Below, piece by piece: positions 1 through 9,772 of a stretch of DNA of 64,000 nucleotides. Under the pieces are notes generated by a model. That model did not search any database and was not told the origin of the DNA. It was given only the letters and a program-made list of their open reading frames with translations. The stretch lies in NCBI GenBank assembly GCA_002633025.1, contig NMRB01000473.1, positions 124,843-188,842 on the forward strand, given 5' to 3'. Source of the stretch: Notospermus geniculatus (lineage: Eukaryota > Nemertea > Pilidiophora > Heteronemertea > Lineidae). How positions within the stretch are numbered: position 1 is the stretch's first letter; each line of letters opens with the position of its first letter. Both the position numbers and the translations under genes were made by a program.

Positions 1-453
1 GGCCCGGCAGGGGAGCTTCATTCGAGTCTGAGCAATCGACGACACATTGCAGGCCTTCTTTTTATACCGTGGGCACAAACGTGCTCCAAAGCTGCCCGGC
101 GTCCACGTTTCATCTAGAGAAAGCCTTGGCAGAACGTGAAAAACGTGTCAGACCTTGATCAGAACGTGAGGAACGTGAGGGACCCCATCCGAACGTAACG
201 GTCCGGGAGGGAACGTACTGGCATCCGTGGTAGACCGCGGGCCGAACCGTAGTGCGCCTTTGAGCCTCCGGGGCTCAGCAGCCGCTTCCCCCCACGGCCC
301 GTCACGGATACCGTGATAGACCGAGAGGAAACTTAGCAAGACGTAACAAAACTTGAATACAGAGAAAAAAATTGCCAAAATCCCACGGAGCACTACGTTT
401 CGGGCAAACGGGGCTGCCGTGGCTGCCGGGAACATAGTGTGACCGTAGCATTA

Positions 454-728
454 TATACAAAGATTACCCAGGATCTCAGTCTTCACTAAAACAATACCCT
501 GGGTGTAGTTTCGCAATCTGTGCCTAGGAACGAGTCCTATCTAGAAATCCCGCGGAATCTTGCAGTCTCGCGCTGCGGCTCTTGTTCATGACATTGTTCA
601 GGCGGTCACGTGACCACGGGCGAGACAACCTCGAATCCAGGTGTCATACTACGATGCTGGGTGACCGAAAGTACACCCAGGGTATTGTTTTTGTGAAGAT
701 TGAGATCCTGGGTAATCTTTGTGTATAC
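454..728. repeat. fold-back (MITE-like) element with ~55 bp TIRs
   Basis: The left arm (about 454-510, atacaaagattacccagg... through the ccctgggtgta word) is repeated in inverse at about 672-728. The interior carries no coding signal. The 1-450 stretch to its left is GC-rich with many gaacgt words and no gene that I can support. Confidence 0.7.
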
Positions 729-1082
729 CCAGGACGACATTTACCCTTTCAGCCCTACGTACCCCCGGCAAGGTGTTTGAGCTGTTAGATAGAACTCACT
801 TTTTATTTTTCACTCCTCCTTTTCCATTGAAAATCAAAATCAGAAAATTACCGAACGGTTCAGGGAAAAATTTAGCGGACGGGACATACATGTAGCCCAG
901 TAAAATTGTCTAACATTTGGACTATTTTCAGGATGTTCGTCATTTAAGAACGAATAAAACCTGCTTGGCAATTAAAAGCATGTTGCTTTTCTATCGTGCT
1001 GAACATAGCACATATGACAAGCACACGGTATCCTAATCAATATACATTGCTTGCCAAACAAGGACTATTTTCAGCCTTATAT

Positions 1083-1142
1083 GGCAAGCATGCTTGCCAA
1101 GTAAGGACGAAAAAAGTGAACTGATTGGCAAGCATGCTTGCC
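1083..1142. promoter_or_regulatory. two identical 16-bp perfect palindromes upstream of exon A1
   Basis: GGCAAGCATGCTTGCC occurs at 1083-1098 and again at 1127-1142, centres 44 bp apart, about 115 bp before exon A1. Related tgcttggcaa words lie at about 960 and 1047. They could be a dimeric protein-binding site or a remnant of a repeat. I do not see the same pair before A2, A4 or A5, so a role in the family is doubtful. Confidence 0.35.
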
Positions 1143-1254
1143 AAATAAACCCGACCGTTAAAATATCAAAATTAGGCCCTACATGCCATATCGTGTTGGA
1201 CATTTTTTTGTTATTGTCTGAGATTATTTGTTAACTAAGGTTCTATAAATGTAA

Positions 1255-2271
1255 ATGGGTCCACAGGATAAACCGCCGTCATATAGATTGCAAAGAAAGG
1301 TCCCTCTTCAACCCCAAATTTCAACGAATGGCGTCAAACGTAAAAAAACTGTCTACGACTTTAACTACCACTTTGGCTACATAATAGCCATGACGGGAGC
1401 GGGATATTTGAGGCAGATTATCGCCTACTGTTACAAACCGAAGTGTAAGATGTATCATATCAAGTACAATTCAACATTTTACTTAAGAAACAGTGATTTC
1501 GGTAACACTCAATATGGAGTAAGGTCATTTGAAAGCTTTTACAGCTTTTTCTCTTGTAGAAAATTGTACTTCTTGCTTCTAGATTACGTGACTGGCGAAC
1601 TTGGACAAATAACCTTCCCACCCGATGAAAATAAACATATCACAGGAACTTTCAATGGGTGTGACAGAAAGCCAATTAAGAGTTATCGTTTCGCCATGCA
1701 GATCTGGAAGGGGCGTGCACTCTGTTATTACGCCCATCCAAAACGTTTAGCGATCCTAGACGTCACAAGACGAAAATATGCTGGAGGAACAATTGTGTAT
1801 TTAAAAAACAGTACTAAGATAGGTATCAGTTTAGTTCATTCGATCGGATTTTCGTTCCTTTTTGACGTCGGAATGGGTGTATTTAATACCCAGCGCCTTC
1901 AACAAATAATGAATATTTACCTAACGATGCACGCTTCAAGTAAAATTTATTTCAATTACAAAATTGCGTCAATTGGTGCGCGGAGGGTATCATGTTATCC
2001 TGCTTCAGGCCTGTGCATTTCATTGGAACCTTTTTTTCGTTTTACCGGTATCTTGTTCGAATTTAATTGCATCCCTAGCATTGCTGTCCTTGGTGACGTG
2101 AAGAGACCGTCATATATTTTGTTCAAAATTATCGTTGAAAAATACCATCTTAGTAAAATCGGAATGGGCCGACATGGTATTGTTTATCACCTGCGTGTCC
2201 GGCTAAGACGAGCGAGTGAAGGGGGAGGTGTGATTCTCGATCACATTGCCCATTACCAGAATATGGCATAA
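1255..2271 (+). CDS. array unit 1, long exon A1 (propeller-like, unrecognised family)
   Basis: Open for 338 codons, ending in TAA, and colinear with A2, A4 and A5 over its whole length, so this is a real coding exon. The start is ambiguous. The ATG at 1255 begins MGPQDK, shared with A5, but the preceding CCACAG|GAT also fits a phase-0 3' splice site (exon from 1267), and A4 has no ATG at the same place. About six beta-rich segments can be seen, including LLLDYVTGELG near residues 106-117, IWKGRALCYY, and ILDVTRRK. There is no signal peptide or membrane segment, so the product is probably cytosolic. No S exon precedes it inside the window. I do not recognise the family; a beta-propeller fold is inferred from the repeating blade pattern. 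Confidence 0.7.
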   Translation: MGPQDKPPSYRLQRKVPLQPQISTNGVKRKKTVYDFNYHFGYIIAMTGAGYLRQIIAYCYKPKCKMYHIKYNSTFYLRNSDFGNTQYGVRSFESFYSFFSCRKLYFLLLDYVTGELGQITFPPDENKHITGTFNGCDRKPIKSYRFAMQIWKGRALCYYAHPKRLAILDVTRRKYAGGTIVYLKNSTKIGISLVHSIGFSFLFDVGMGVFNTQRLQQIMNIYLTMHASSKIYFNYKIASIGARRVSCYPASGLCISLEPFFRFTGILFEFNCIPSIAVLGDVKRPSYILFKIIVEKYHLSKIGMGRHGIVYHLRVRLRRASEGGGVILDHIAHYQNMA

Positions 2272-2791
2272 TTTATTTTCCAGTTAACGACATAGTATCT
2301 CAAAATATTAGGGACTTTCGGGTTGAACTAGAATCTTGTTCTATTGGATTCTTATTCTATTCTTATTCTTATTCTATTGGATCTTGAGTTTGAGCCATAT
2401 AAACACATCTTGATATCATTTATGATTGAGATTTCACGTGTCTTTAAGAGCTGTTGTTCAAATTATTTAGGAAGTCCTCATGCAATACCATTCAAAAAAA
2501 ATTTTTGTTAACATTTTCCAACGTAAGACCTTATGTAAATGTAACATTCCTACTATGAAATTATGAGAATCAAAAGCATTCTGCCGTCCGCATGTCACAT
2601 ACGTGTGTTCCAAAAGTCATTTATTGACAAAACGGCGAAAATTACATCATTTCGCAGATGTAGGGCTCTTCCAGCAGGTTCGAGAGTGCATACATTAGAA
2701 AAAAAACAATTGAAAAAAAGTTGCCTAAAATGTCTCAATTACGTCCACCCACATTTACCTTGCCCTAATTCAAATGAATTTTATTTTCAAG

Positions 2792-3787
2792 GATACTGGT
2801 GTTATAGTGTACACAAAACGAGTTGTGAAAGTACGTCCAACGATTAAGTTGAAGCATTCCGATAGGTGGTGTTTCGACCAAAAATCAGAATTGCTCGTCA
2901 TAGTTAACCAAGGGGGTGTTACCCAACCAATGGACAGTGTTTATCTCTATCGATATTATGCAAATAAAGTAAGTTTTGAACTCGTGTATAAATTCATGCA
3001 TAAGCACGATAGCACAAATAATTTTATACGTGCAGTATTCCGCAATAGATTCTTAGTTTTTGGCCATGGCAGCATTCGTAAAGTACCATTTCAATTCGTC
3101 TTATTTGATGGGTTTACTGGTAAGCTGGCAATGAAAGGATTGGGTGCAAAGCCAGAGCATGACCCATGTGCACAGCTTCGCTACAGGCGACCCGCTGTGT
3201 TTCAGAATGATCACGTCATTTTTTTCTGTATGGTACAGAAGAAGCCAGTTTATAAATATAGGGTTTCTATACATATCTTGAAAATGCACACAAAGAATAC
3301 GTTCACGTTGATTCCCAAGAAATATTTTGACGTAGATGGATGTGACAGATTCTTTACAAATGAATTTCTGGATGTTGTCGCACACGTAGCAATTCGCTAT
3401 GTAATACATGTGTATCATAAAGACAATGGATATCAACCGACGTCGTATAAGACAGTGAATCCTCCCTGGGTGCCAGTGGTAGAACGCTGGTCCGCCGGTT
3501 ATAACCACGTCGAGGACCTTCTCGTCTTCATTTTCTTTCCCTCGCGGCTCTCATTAGCATACAGACTGGACTCACAAGTGGCGGATGGAATCATTCCAAG
3601 GAAGAATAAAACCTCACTTGATATCATAAAAATCGACTTTCCGGGAGTTATAAATATAAAAGGAATAAAGCGGGACCATTTTCTCTTCATCGAATCTGGT
3701 CAACTGCTTATGGTTGAAGATTATAAACTTTTCGCTAATAATGACGAAGAATGGAAGAAAATTACAATATTTACTCGGGTTAATTAG
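2792..3787 (+). CDS. array unit 1, long exon B1 (propeller-like)
   Basis: Open from an upstream ATG at 2774 to TAG at 3785-3787. The exon probably begins at 2792, after ttattttcaag, a pyrimidine-AG acceptor conserved in every B copy while the sequence before it diverges. It then reads DTGVIVYTKRV in phase 0. Blade-like segments: SVYLYRYYANK, NRFLVFG then LFDGFTGKLAMKG, a long strand pair ending LIPKKYFDVDG, FLDVV, VEDLLVFI then LAYRLDSQVADG, and a C-terminal LLMVEDYKLFAN then EEWKKITIFTR. The product lacks a signal peptide. An AATAAA lies in the 3' flank near 3876. Function unknown; close to its neighbour B2. Confidence 0.72.
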   Translation, partial: DTGVIVYTKRVVKVRPTIKLKHSDRWCFDQKSELLVIVNQGGVTQPMDSVYLYRYYANKVSFELVYKFMHKHDSTNNFIRAVFRNRFLVFGHGSIRKVPFQFVLFDGFTGKLAMKGLGAKPEHDPCAQLRYRRPAVFQNDHVIFFCMVQKKPVYKYRVSIHILKMHTKNTFTLIPKKYFDVDGCDRFFTNEFLDVVAHVAIRYVIHVYHKDNGYQPTSYKTVNPPWVPVVERWSAGYNHVEDLLVFIFFPSRLSLAYRLDSQVADGIIPRKNKTSLDIIKIDFPGVINIKGIKRDHFLFIESGQLLMVEDYKLFANNDEEWKKITIFTRVN

Positions 3788-4191
3788 ACTAAGGTTTTGT
3801 GATACATGTACATATGTATTGTAAATAATCTGTACCGCATAACCAAGTCGCCCCTAGTCATAAATTTGCCAAAATCAATAAATTTTTGTTGGGATAGCAT
3901 GTAGCACGAAGAAATACATGTATGTACATCATAATTTTTCAATCGGCATGTCATATACGTGTATTTGTGTTCCAAAAGTGATTTCTTGAAACAACGCGAA
4001 AGTTACGGATACTATTATGTACCAGCCCCGTATTATCCTTTCGCCGAATGTTGATTTAGGGCACTTCCACCAACTACCGGAGTGCATCCATGAGACAAAA
4101 ACGAACAAGTGAATAAAAGTTGCCTAATTGCTTCAATTGCACCCATCCGTTCACAGTTAATAGCTTACTTCTCATGCATTTTATTTTCAAG

Positions 4192-5196
4192 GATACTGGT
4201 GTTATAGTGTACACAAAACGAGTTATGAAAATACGTCCAACCATTAAGTTGAAAAGTTTCGATAAGTGGTGTTTCGACCAAACATCAGAATTTCTAATCA
4301 TAGTTAACCAAGGGGGTGTTACCCAACCAATGGACAGTGTTTATCTCTATCGATATTATGCAAATAAATTAAGTTTTGAAGTCATGTATACATTCATGCA
4401 GAAGCACAGCAAGATGAAGCATTTTTCACGTGCAGTATTCCGCAACAGATTTTTAGTTTTTGGCTACGGCAGCAACCTTAAAAAACGATTTCAATACAAG
4501 TTATTTGATGGGTTTACTGGTAAGCTAGCCATGAAAGGATTGGGTGCAAAGCCAAAGCATGACCCATGTGCACAGTTTCGCTACAGGCGACCCGATGTGT
4601 TTCAAAATGATTACGTCATTCTTTTCTGTATGGTACAAAAGAAGCCAGTTTATAAATATAGGGTTTCTATACATATCTTGAAAATGCACACAAAGAATAC
4701 GTTCACGTTGATTCCCAAGAAATATTTTGACGTAGATGGAACTAACAGATTCTTTACAAATGACTTTCTGGATGTTGTCATAGGTCTACACGTGTCCGAT
4801 CGGTATGTAATACGTGTATATCACAATGACAACGGATATCAACCGACGTCATATAAGATGGTGATGCCTCCCTGGATATCCGTGATAAAACGCTGGTCCG
4901 TCGGTTATTACAACGTTGAGGACCTCCTCGTGTTCATTCTATTCCCCTCGCGGCTTTCGTTAGCATACAGGCTGGACTCACAAGTGGCGGATGGAATCAT
5001 TCCAAGGAAGAATAAAACCTCACTTGATATCATAAAAATGTACTTTCCGGGAGTAATAAACATTAGAAAAGAAATAAACTGGGACCATTTCCTCTTCATC
5101 GAATCTGGTCACCTGCTTATGGTCGAAGATTTTACACGTTTCGCAAATTATGATGAAGAATGGAAGAAAATTACAGTATTTACTCGGGCTAATTAA
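4192..5196 (+). CDS. array unit 1, long exon B2 (tandem duplicate of B1)
   Basis: Begins after the same ttattttcaag acceptor (AG at 4190-4191) and ends in TAA at 5194-5196. An in-frame ATG exists at 4120 but the upstream codons are not conserved. The protein is very like B1 throughout, including FDGFTGKLAMKGLGAKP and LAYRLDSQVADGIIPRKNK, and differs mainly in short patches (after YYANK, around the HVSDRYVIRVYHND stretch, and around the PPWISVIKRWS stretch). The 3945-4190 region before it is homologous to 2575-2790 before B1, so the duplicated block included the acceptor and intron end. Confidence 0.72.
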   Translation, partial: DTGVIVYTKRVMKIRPTIKLKSFDKWCFDQTSEFLIIVNQGGVTQPMDSVYLYRYYANKLSFEVMYTFMQKHSKMKHFSRAVFRNRFLVFGYGSNLKKRFQYKLFDGFTGKLAMKGLGAKPKHDPCAQFRYRRPDVFQNDYVILFCMVQKKPVYKYRVSIHILKMHTKNTFTLIPKKYFDVDGTNRFFTNDFLDVVIGLHVSDRYVIRVYHNDNGYQPTSYKMVMPPWISVIKRWSVGYYNVEDLLVFILFPSRLSLAYRLDSQVADGIIPRKNKTSLDIIKMYFPGVINIRKEINWDHFLFIESGHLLMVEDFTRFANYDEEWKKITVFTRAN

Positions 5197-5199
5197 ACT

Positions 5200-6230
5200 A
5201 AGGTTTTGTAATATTGTAAGTAACCTGTACGTGGATAAACAAATAGTCCTAATCATAAATTGGCCAGAAAAAAGTTATTCAACTCCAATGAAATGTGACC
5301 AATCAGGGTGCCATGGCGATAAAGCGAACTGGTGGTGCCAGTCATGGTGTCTGAATAGAGAATCAGACGCAATACCGGTTCCTACACCATGCAAAAAATC
5401 CAGACTTCAAATTTCAAGTCTTCAAAAATCATTTATCATCAGCCAATTACAAATACTTCCATGTTATTGCCTTCGACATGTAAAAGTTTTAACTGATGAC
5501 AGTAGTTGCCCGTGTTGCTTTTTTGAGTTGCCCGCAATGGTTTTTCAATGGAAAAATGATGATTCTTTACTTGCCCGCAGGACAACCACTTCTGGATTAT
5601 TTCAACTGAAACAAAAGACCTTTGCAAAATGTCATTAAAGTAGTAGAAATACACAAGTCCTTAAAATGCCGTTTACAACACATGTTAAATACATTGTATA
5701 CTTTGTATTTATAAGGTTACATTTGTTTATATCCTTTGCCTTTCATGAAAATAATGACAAATAACACCAATATCCTCTCAACTTTGGTAATTTGTTCAAC
5801 TCTAGCAGTGGGGGCATCATACAACCACTTCTGGATTTTACTTGTCCGTATCAAAATTCACTTGCCCCGGGCAACGGGACAAGTGCTTAAATCGATCAAT
5901 GCACAACCTTGGATTTGCCTCATGGGTACATGTAAGCCTAGATTTGCAGTTGACCGTGTTCTAAATGGTATTCAAAGGCAGCAAAAGCCACAGCAGTGGC
6001 GCAAATGTGCTTTTCGTAGTCAATAAATTCTCGATGTGAGCACTGTAATAGATTCAAGATGGCAGCGTCTGATTCATTGCATTTCTTGACTATGATTTTT
6101 ATTTACTTACTGACACCTTTAGAAAAACAAAGTGGACAGATTTTGAAACATCGCTGAGGATATTTTTCATGTCATTTCCAAGAACAAGTACGTGAAACTT
6201 GCATTATAAATGTATCCTATATATCAGGTT
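5200..6230. other. gene-free stretch
   Basis: Several short open frames occur (for example 5736-6026) but none is shared with the other units or looks like a known domain. Repeated ttgcccgcagg / acaaccacttctggatt words suggest decayed repeat sequence. Confidence 0.4.
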
Positions 6231-6233
6231 ATT

Positions 6234-6454
6234 ACAGTAAGCTCGAGTTTAAACCACCGGTTCAGTATGTTCATAAGAACACCCAAAATGGGGTTAGTTT
6301 CACCCTAGGCCTTAAGCAACTATTCATTCCATCACTGGTTTGTGATCGTTCTAGCAATTCTAGCCATTCAGTGTGGTAATTGGTATGTTTTATTCACTCC
6401 CATTTCGACTGTGGGTGTGCTTATGAACCGGTGGTTTAAACTCGAGTTTACTGT
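6234..6454. mobile_element. fold-back MITE-like element, ~30 bp TIR
   Basis: The ends acagtaagctcgagtttaaa and (in inverse) acagtaaactcgagtttaaa continue into ccaccggttca on both sides, enclosing about 160 bp of non-coding DNA. Confidence 0.75.
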
Positions 6455-6702
6455 ATATGTTTCATACTATGACACAAACTAAGTTCAAAGGTTCAAGGAT
6501 TTGTATTTCTATTATTCCGACCGTTTTACAAATGTATCATCAGTAAAATGGTGTTTCGCTAGTATAGTATAATACAATTGAGTCATCAAGACAATAGTCT
6601 ATATCCTCTTCAATAAAATCTATTGTATGAAGTATTGATCGAAATATCAAGGTTAAAACGTCATTTTGCCTTTGGGGAATATTCAGACTTGTAACAAGTC
6701 CT

Positions 6703-6911
6703 TTCCTCAGTCGCATACATATTATGTAGGCACAATATTGTTACCTACCACGATAGATTTTAAGCCGTGTGGAGACAATGTTTTGGACAATACTATTAAT
6801 AGACTCTTCCTCAGTCGCATACATATTATGTAGGCACAATATTGTTACCTACCACGATAGATTTTAAAGGTGTGTGGAGACAATGTTTTGGACAATACTA
6901 TTAATAGACTC
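6703..6911 (+). repeat. 104-bp tandem duplication
   Basis: The block from ttcctcagtcgcatac to aatagactc occurs twice, offset by 104 bp, nearly identical. This is a recent duplication in non-coding sequence. Confidence 0.85.
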
Positions 6912-7511
6912 TTCAGCAACAAACGCCAGATTATGTATTTCCAAATTGATGGCTCGAAAGGACACTTGGATGGTGGAAGAGATGAGAAGCGGAGTGACGG
7001 GAGATGTTGGGTGAGTTCATTATACATGTATTTGTGCAACAATGTGTTTACATGATACACCGTCCGGAAACCAAATTATAAGTCAATTTTCAAGTCACGT
7101 CCATTAATATAAATCGTGTCATTTAATCAGCAAATTAAACTAGTCTTTTAATGAAGTTGGATGAATAGAATTACGTACGGTATGAATCTGTGTGCATGTG
7201 CAAATGTTGGATAAGCGTTAGCTTTATGCGTGCATATATCAAGACAAGCTGCGTCCTATGGGTGAGGTCATTCATTTACAGAGATATTAGAACTTTCCAT
7301 CTTTAGTTGATTGGTATTATCGTTATGATTTGATTGTTTCAGTGACCTCTTTGACTTTTCTTTCAAGAAATAAAGATGATGAGCATAGTATCAGTCATTA
7401 TCGAAGCTGATTTATGCCCGGCCGTATGCTTGACATCCACAAATGGAAAACTTGATATATTTTCCAGAGTCACTATTAGAAGGAAAGGGAACCATGAAGA
7501 CAGTACTCATA

Positions 7512-7730
7512 GGGCTGATTTTTTAAACGATAGTTAAGGTAAACCTTGGTTTAACCATCGGCTTTTCTGACAAACCGTGAATAAACCAAAGTAAACCTTT
7601 TGACTTTTAGAATGTTTGGTTATCAACGATTCATAAAATCGAAAAATTCACTTCCATTAACAAACAGTTTGTCGACTGAGGGTTAATGAAACCCGATGGT
7701 TATCTTAGCCATCGTTTAAAAAATCGGCCC
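7512..7730. mobile_element. fold-back MITE-like element with empty site in unit 3
   Basis: TIRs gggctgattttttaaacgat and atcgtttaaaaaatcggccc. The flanks read ...cata and ata(g)... . The homologous site in unit 3 (about 14525) lacks the insert (cacatacgcag), so the ends and an ATA-type target duplication can be read by comparison. Confidence 0.8.
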
Positions 7731-8184
7731 ATAGGCAGTTTCGACGTTGTATTCCTGTTTTGCCTATTCCCGTTTCGACATTCTCAATCGAAAGTACAAG
7801 AACTACATCATTTTAAAAAACGGTCAAGATGCAACCTTCTAAAGCACCATTAATACAAGGAAGACGTATTCTAATGCACCAGAGAATTCTGTAATCGCTC
7901 TCGATTTTTAAACCAATCTTTCATTATACCAAAATTAAGGCTTAAGCAGGTGGCCATTCACAGCATGAGTATGTGTTTAATAAGTATCCGAATTGAGCAA
8001 AAAAGATCATGAAAATGTAGTGGAATTGATTCCACCTATTCCGTAAAGTACATGTAGATGTACAGTGTACATGTATATTGCCTCATCACTGCGTCAGAGT
8101 TTGTAAAATCAACCTACATGTAGTAATCAGGTATACTTCAATGTACTCTTCAAGCAAAGTTCAATCCTGACTCATCCATATTTT

Positions 8185-8388
8185 TTGGTTATCACCATGA
8201 ATCAAGATAACAACCTGGTACAGAACGTTCTATGGTCAATCATCTCCACTTTTATCGCAACGCGGGAACAAAACTCGACCAGGGACGGCTTTGGCGACGC
8301 TGGGTACATTTGTATCCTTCAGATACACAATCCACCGGAATCCGATGCCTGGAGTATCGTGGCATCGTTGTTATTTCCTCACAGTTGA
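8185..8388 (+). CDS. conserved small exon E0 of unit 2 (unknown)
   Basis: The frame from about 8236 (ISTFIATRE...) to TGA at 8386-8388 is matched by 35806-35954 in unit 5. Shared segments are STFIATRE, GYI-ILQIH and SLLFP/MLLFP. The two copies differ by one whole codon and many third positions and both stop at the same place, which is a coding pattern. The upstream part (8185-8235, from ATG) is not conserved. It may be the last exon of a separate small gene or a 5' exon of the array gene. I do not recognise the domain. Confidence 0.5.
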   Translation: MVITMNQDNNLVQNVLWSIISTFIATREQNSTRDGFGDAGYICILQIHNPPESDAWSIVASLLFPHS

Positions 8389-8485
8389 ATTGACCAATCC
8401 GACAATTTAATCGCTAATGAAGAATTATCTCCACGCGTATGTCGTAACGAGGTATAGAAGGACATTGGATGAACTGAGATAAGGG

Positions 8486-8982
8486 CCCGTGTTCTGGAAG
8501 CGTCCTTAACGCTAAGGTCCGCTTTAAGCTTTTGTATTCTACCCTGCAAACAATAGGAAGGTAAACCTTAGAGTTAGCTTGTAGAATACGCCGAAGATGT
8601 TTTGCAAGTACATGACGGCCCCGCCGTATTCTAGAAGCCTCCTGGGCCCATATTCATAAAACCTTGCTAGGCTTAGTTGCCTGCTAAAGTGCCTAGTTTG
8701 TACATGCCAATGTACACAACTAGCAACCAACTAAGCTTGCAAAGTTTTATGACTATGGGCCCTGAACTCTAAGGTCCACTGTAAGCTTGTATTCTGCCCT
8801 GCAAACAATAGCTGAAGGTAAACCTTAGAGTTTTTAGGGAAGCTTCTAGAATAGGGCACGTAGGGCCGTATTCTAGAAGCTTCCTTAACTCTAAGGTTTA
8901 CCTTTAGCTATTGTTTGCATGGCAGAATACAAAATCTTAAAGTCGACTTTAGAGTTAAGGAGGCTTCTGCAATATGGGCCAT
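8486..8982. mobile_element. cluster of nested fold-back elements
   Basis: At least three related fold-backs with gtattctagaagc...ccttaactctaaggt words lie head to tail. A different fold-back with gggcccata ends and an intact stem (8644-8762) is inserted inside the second. Nesting gives the relative age: the gggcccata element is younger. Confidence 0.75.
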
Positions 8983-9074
8983 AATCTTTGCTTGTATAGA
9001 AGTGATATTATCGATCTCCTGTTCAAAACAAAACGAATATTAAAACATCGATGACTAAGTAAGACCACATCAAG

Positions 9075-9206
9075 GTGGATAAAAGGAATCTGCATGGTAT
9101 GAAACAGGTTGAAACCTGTAGTCCTTATCGTAAGGTGAGTGTAAATCCAGGGTGTCATTCTATCAGTCAGCAATATTTGGCACCGGATGCATTACCTGAC
9201 GTGAAG
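9075..9206 (+). other. candidate 5' exons E1 and E2 of unit 2
   Basis: E1 ends at 9134 with taag|gtgagtgtaaatcca, which is conserved in unit 3 (donor after 15351). E2 spans 9167-9206, from tctatcag| to cctgacgtgaag|gta, and has counterparts at 15410-15455 and 36422-36443. The E2 lengths (40, 46 and 22 nt) differ only by multiples of three and all are open in one frame ending LPDVK/LPDVE/LPEVK. Whether they are coding or 5' UTR is undecided. Confidence 0.4.
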
Positions 9207-9523
9207 GTACAGTACATGTATATGTCACCTGTTTATTACCGGACATCCTACATATATACATCTAAGTCGATATACACGACTGGTCAAAATGCCTCGAGGC
9301 GCATGTTCATAGCGGAAACAACTAGAATCGCTTTTTCCACGTACGGTACTTGCGTCATCCACACCGCGCTGTCACACCAGATATTTGCTAAAAACAAATT
9401 TTCTGAGCTTTGGAGCCTGGAAAGTAGAATATGAGAAGATAAGTTATGTCTACTTCGGCTGTTTTGTAGAACATTAGGGAGGGGACTATTTGGCGCTAGT
9501 TTACTAGCCTCCGTTCGCCGAAG

Positions 9524-9772
9524 ATGGGGAACCAAGAAATGTTTTATAAGTACATTGTCGAAAATTACGCATTTATTGAAGCGGATGTTGCAAACGTTCG
9601 AACATCAACAAATATTGGATGTGCAGTCATGTGCGCCCTTTTGGGTTGTGTTACTATGAACCTGTGGCCACAACAGCACGGTATTCTCTGCCAACTGAGT
9701 CGAAAGAAGGGAACCTGCATCAAGAGAGAGGAGGTCTTTGAGGAGCTCGGCTGCCGTCTCTTCCAGAAGAAG
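9524..9772 (+). CDS. array unit 2, exon S1 (CARD/death-fold-like)
   Basis: Eighty-three codons from an ATG in good Kozak context (gaagATGG) to a donor AAG|GTACAT, phase 0, conserved in S3 and S4. It reads MGNQEMFYKYIVENYAFIEAD at the start, then CALLGCVTMNLWPQQHGILCQLS, RKKGTC and REEVFEELGCRLFQKK. The spacing of hydrophobics (IVENYAFI, MCALL, ILCQL, EVFEEL) and the QLSRKKG turn resemble a CARD, the six-helix adaptor domain of innate immune and apoptosis proteins. This is pattern resemblance, not a profile hit. The middle (VRTSTNIGC) fits a CARD poorly, and copy S3 shows a 2-nt difference just there. It should join A2 or B3 downstream. Confidence 0.6.

Larger units (their letters stand above)
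2575..5200 (+). repeat. ~1.4 kb tandem duplication containing B1 and B2
   Basis: Matching landmarks in the two copies are catgtcacatacgtgtgttcc (near 2590) versus a slightly expanded form (near 3948), then gttgcctaa, then the acceptor, then B. The two B exons are more alike to each other than to any other B in the window. Confidence 0.7.

Noticed and set aside
148-435. 95-codon minus-strand frame at the left edge
   Set aside because: GC-rich region of repeated gaacgt words, no domain, no second copy and no splice or promoter context.
3101-3690. Minus-strand open frames over B1 (and the equivalents over B2, B3, B4, B5)
   Set aside because: They are shadows of the B exons: the conserved frame, the splice acceptor and the codon-wise indels are on the + strand.
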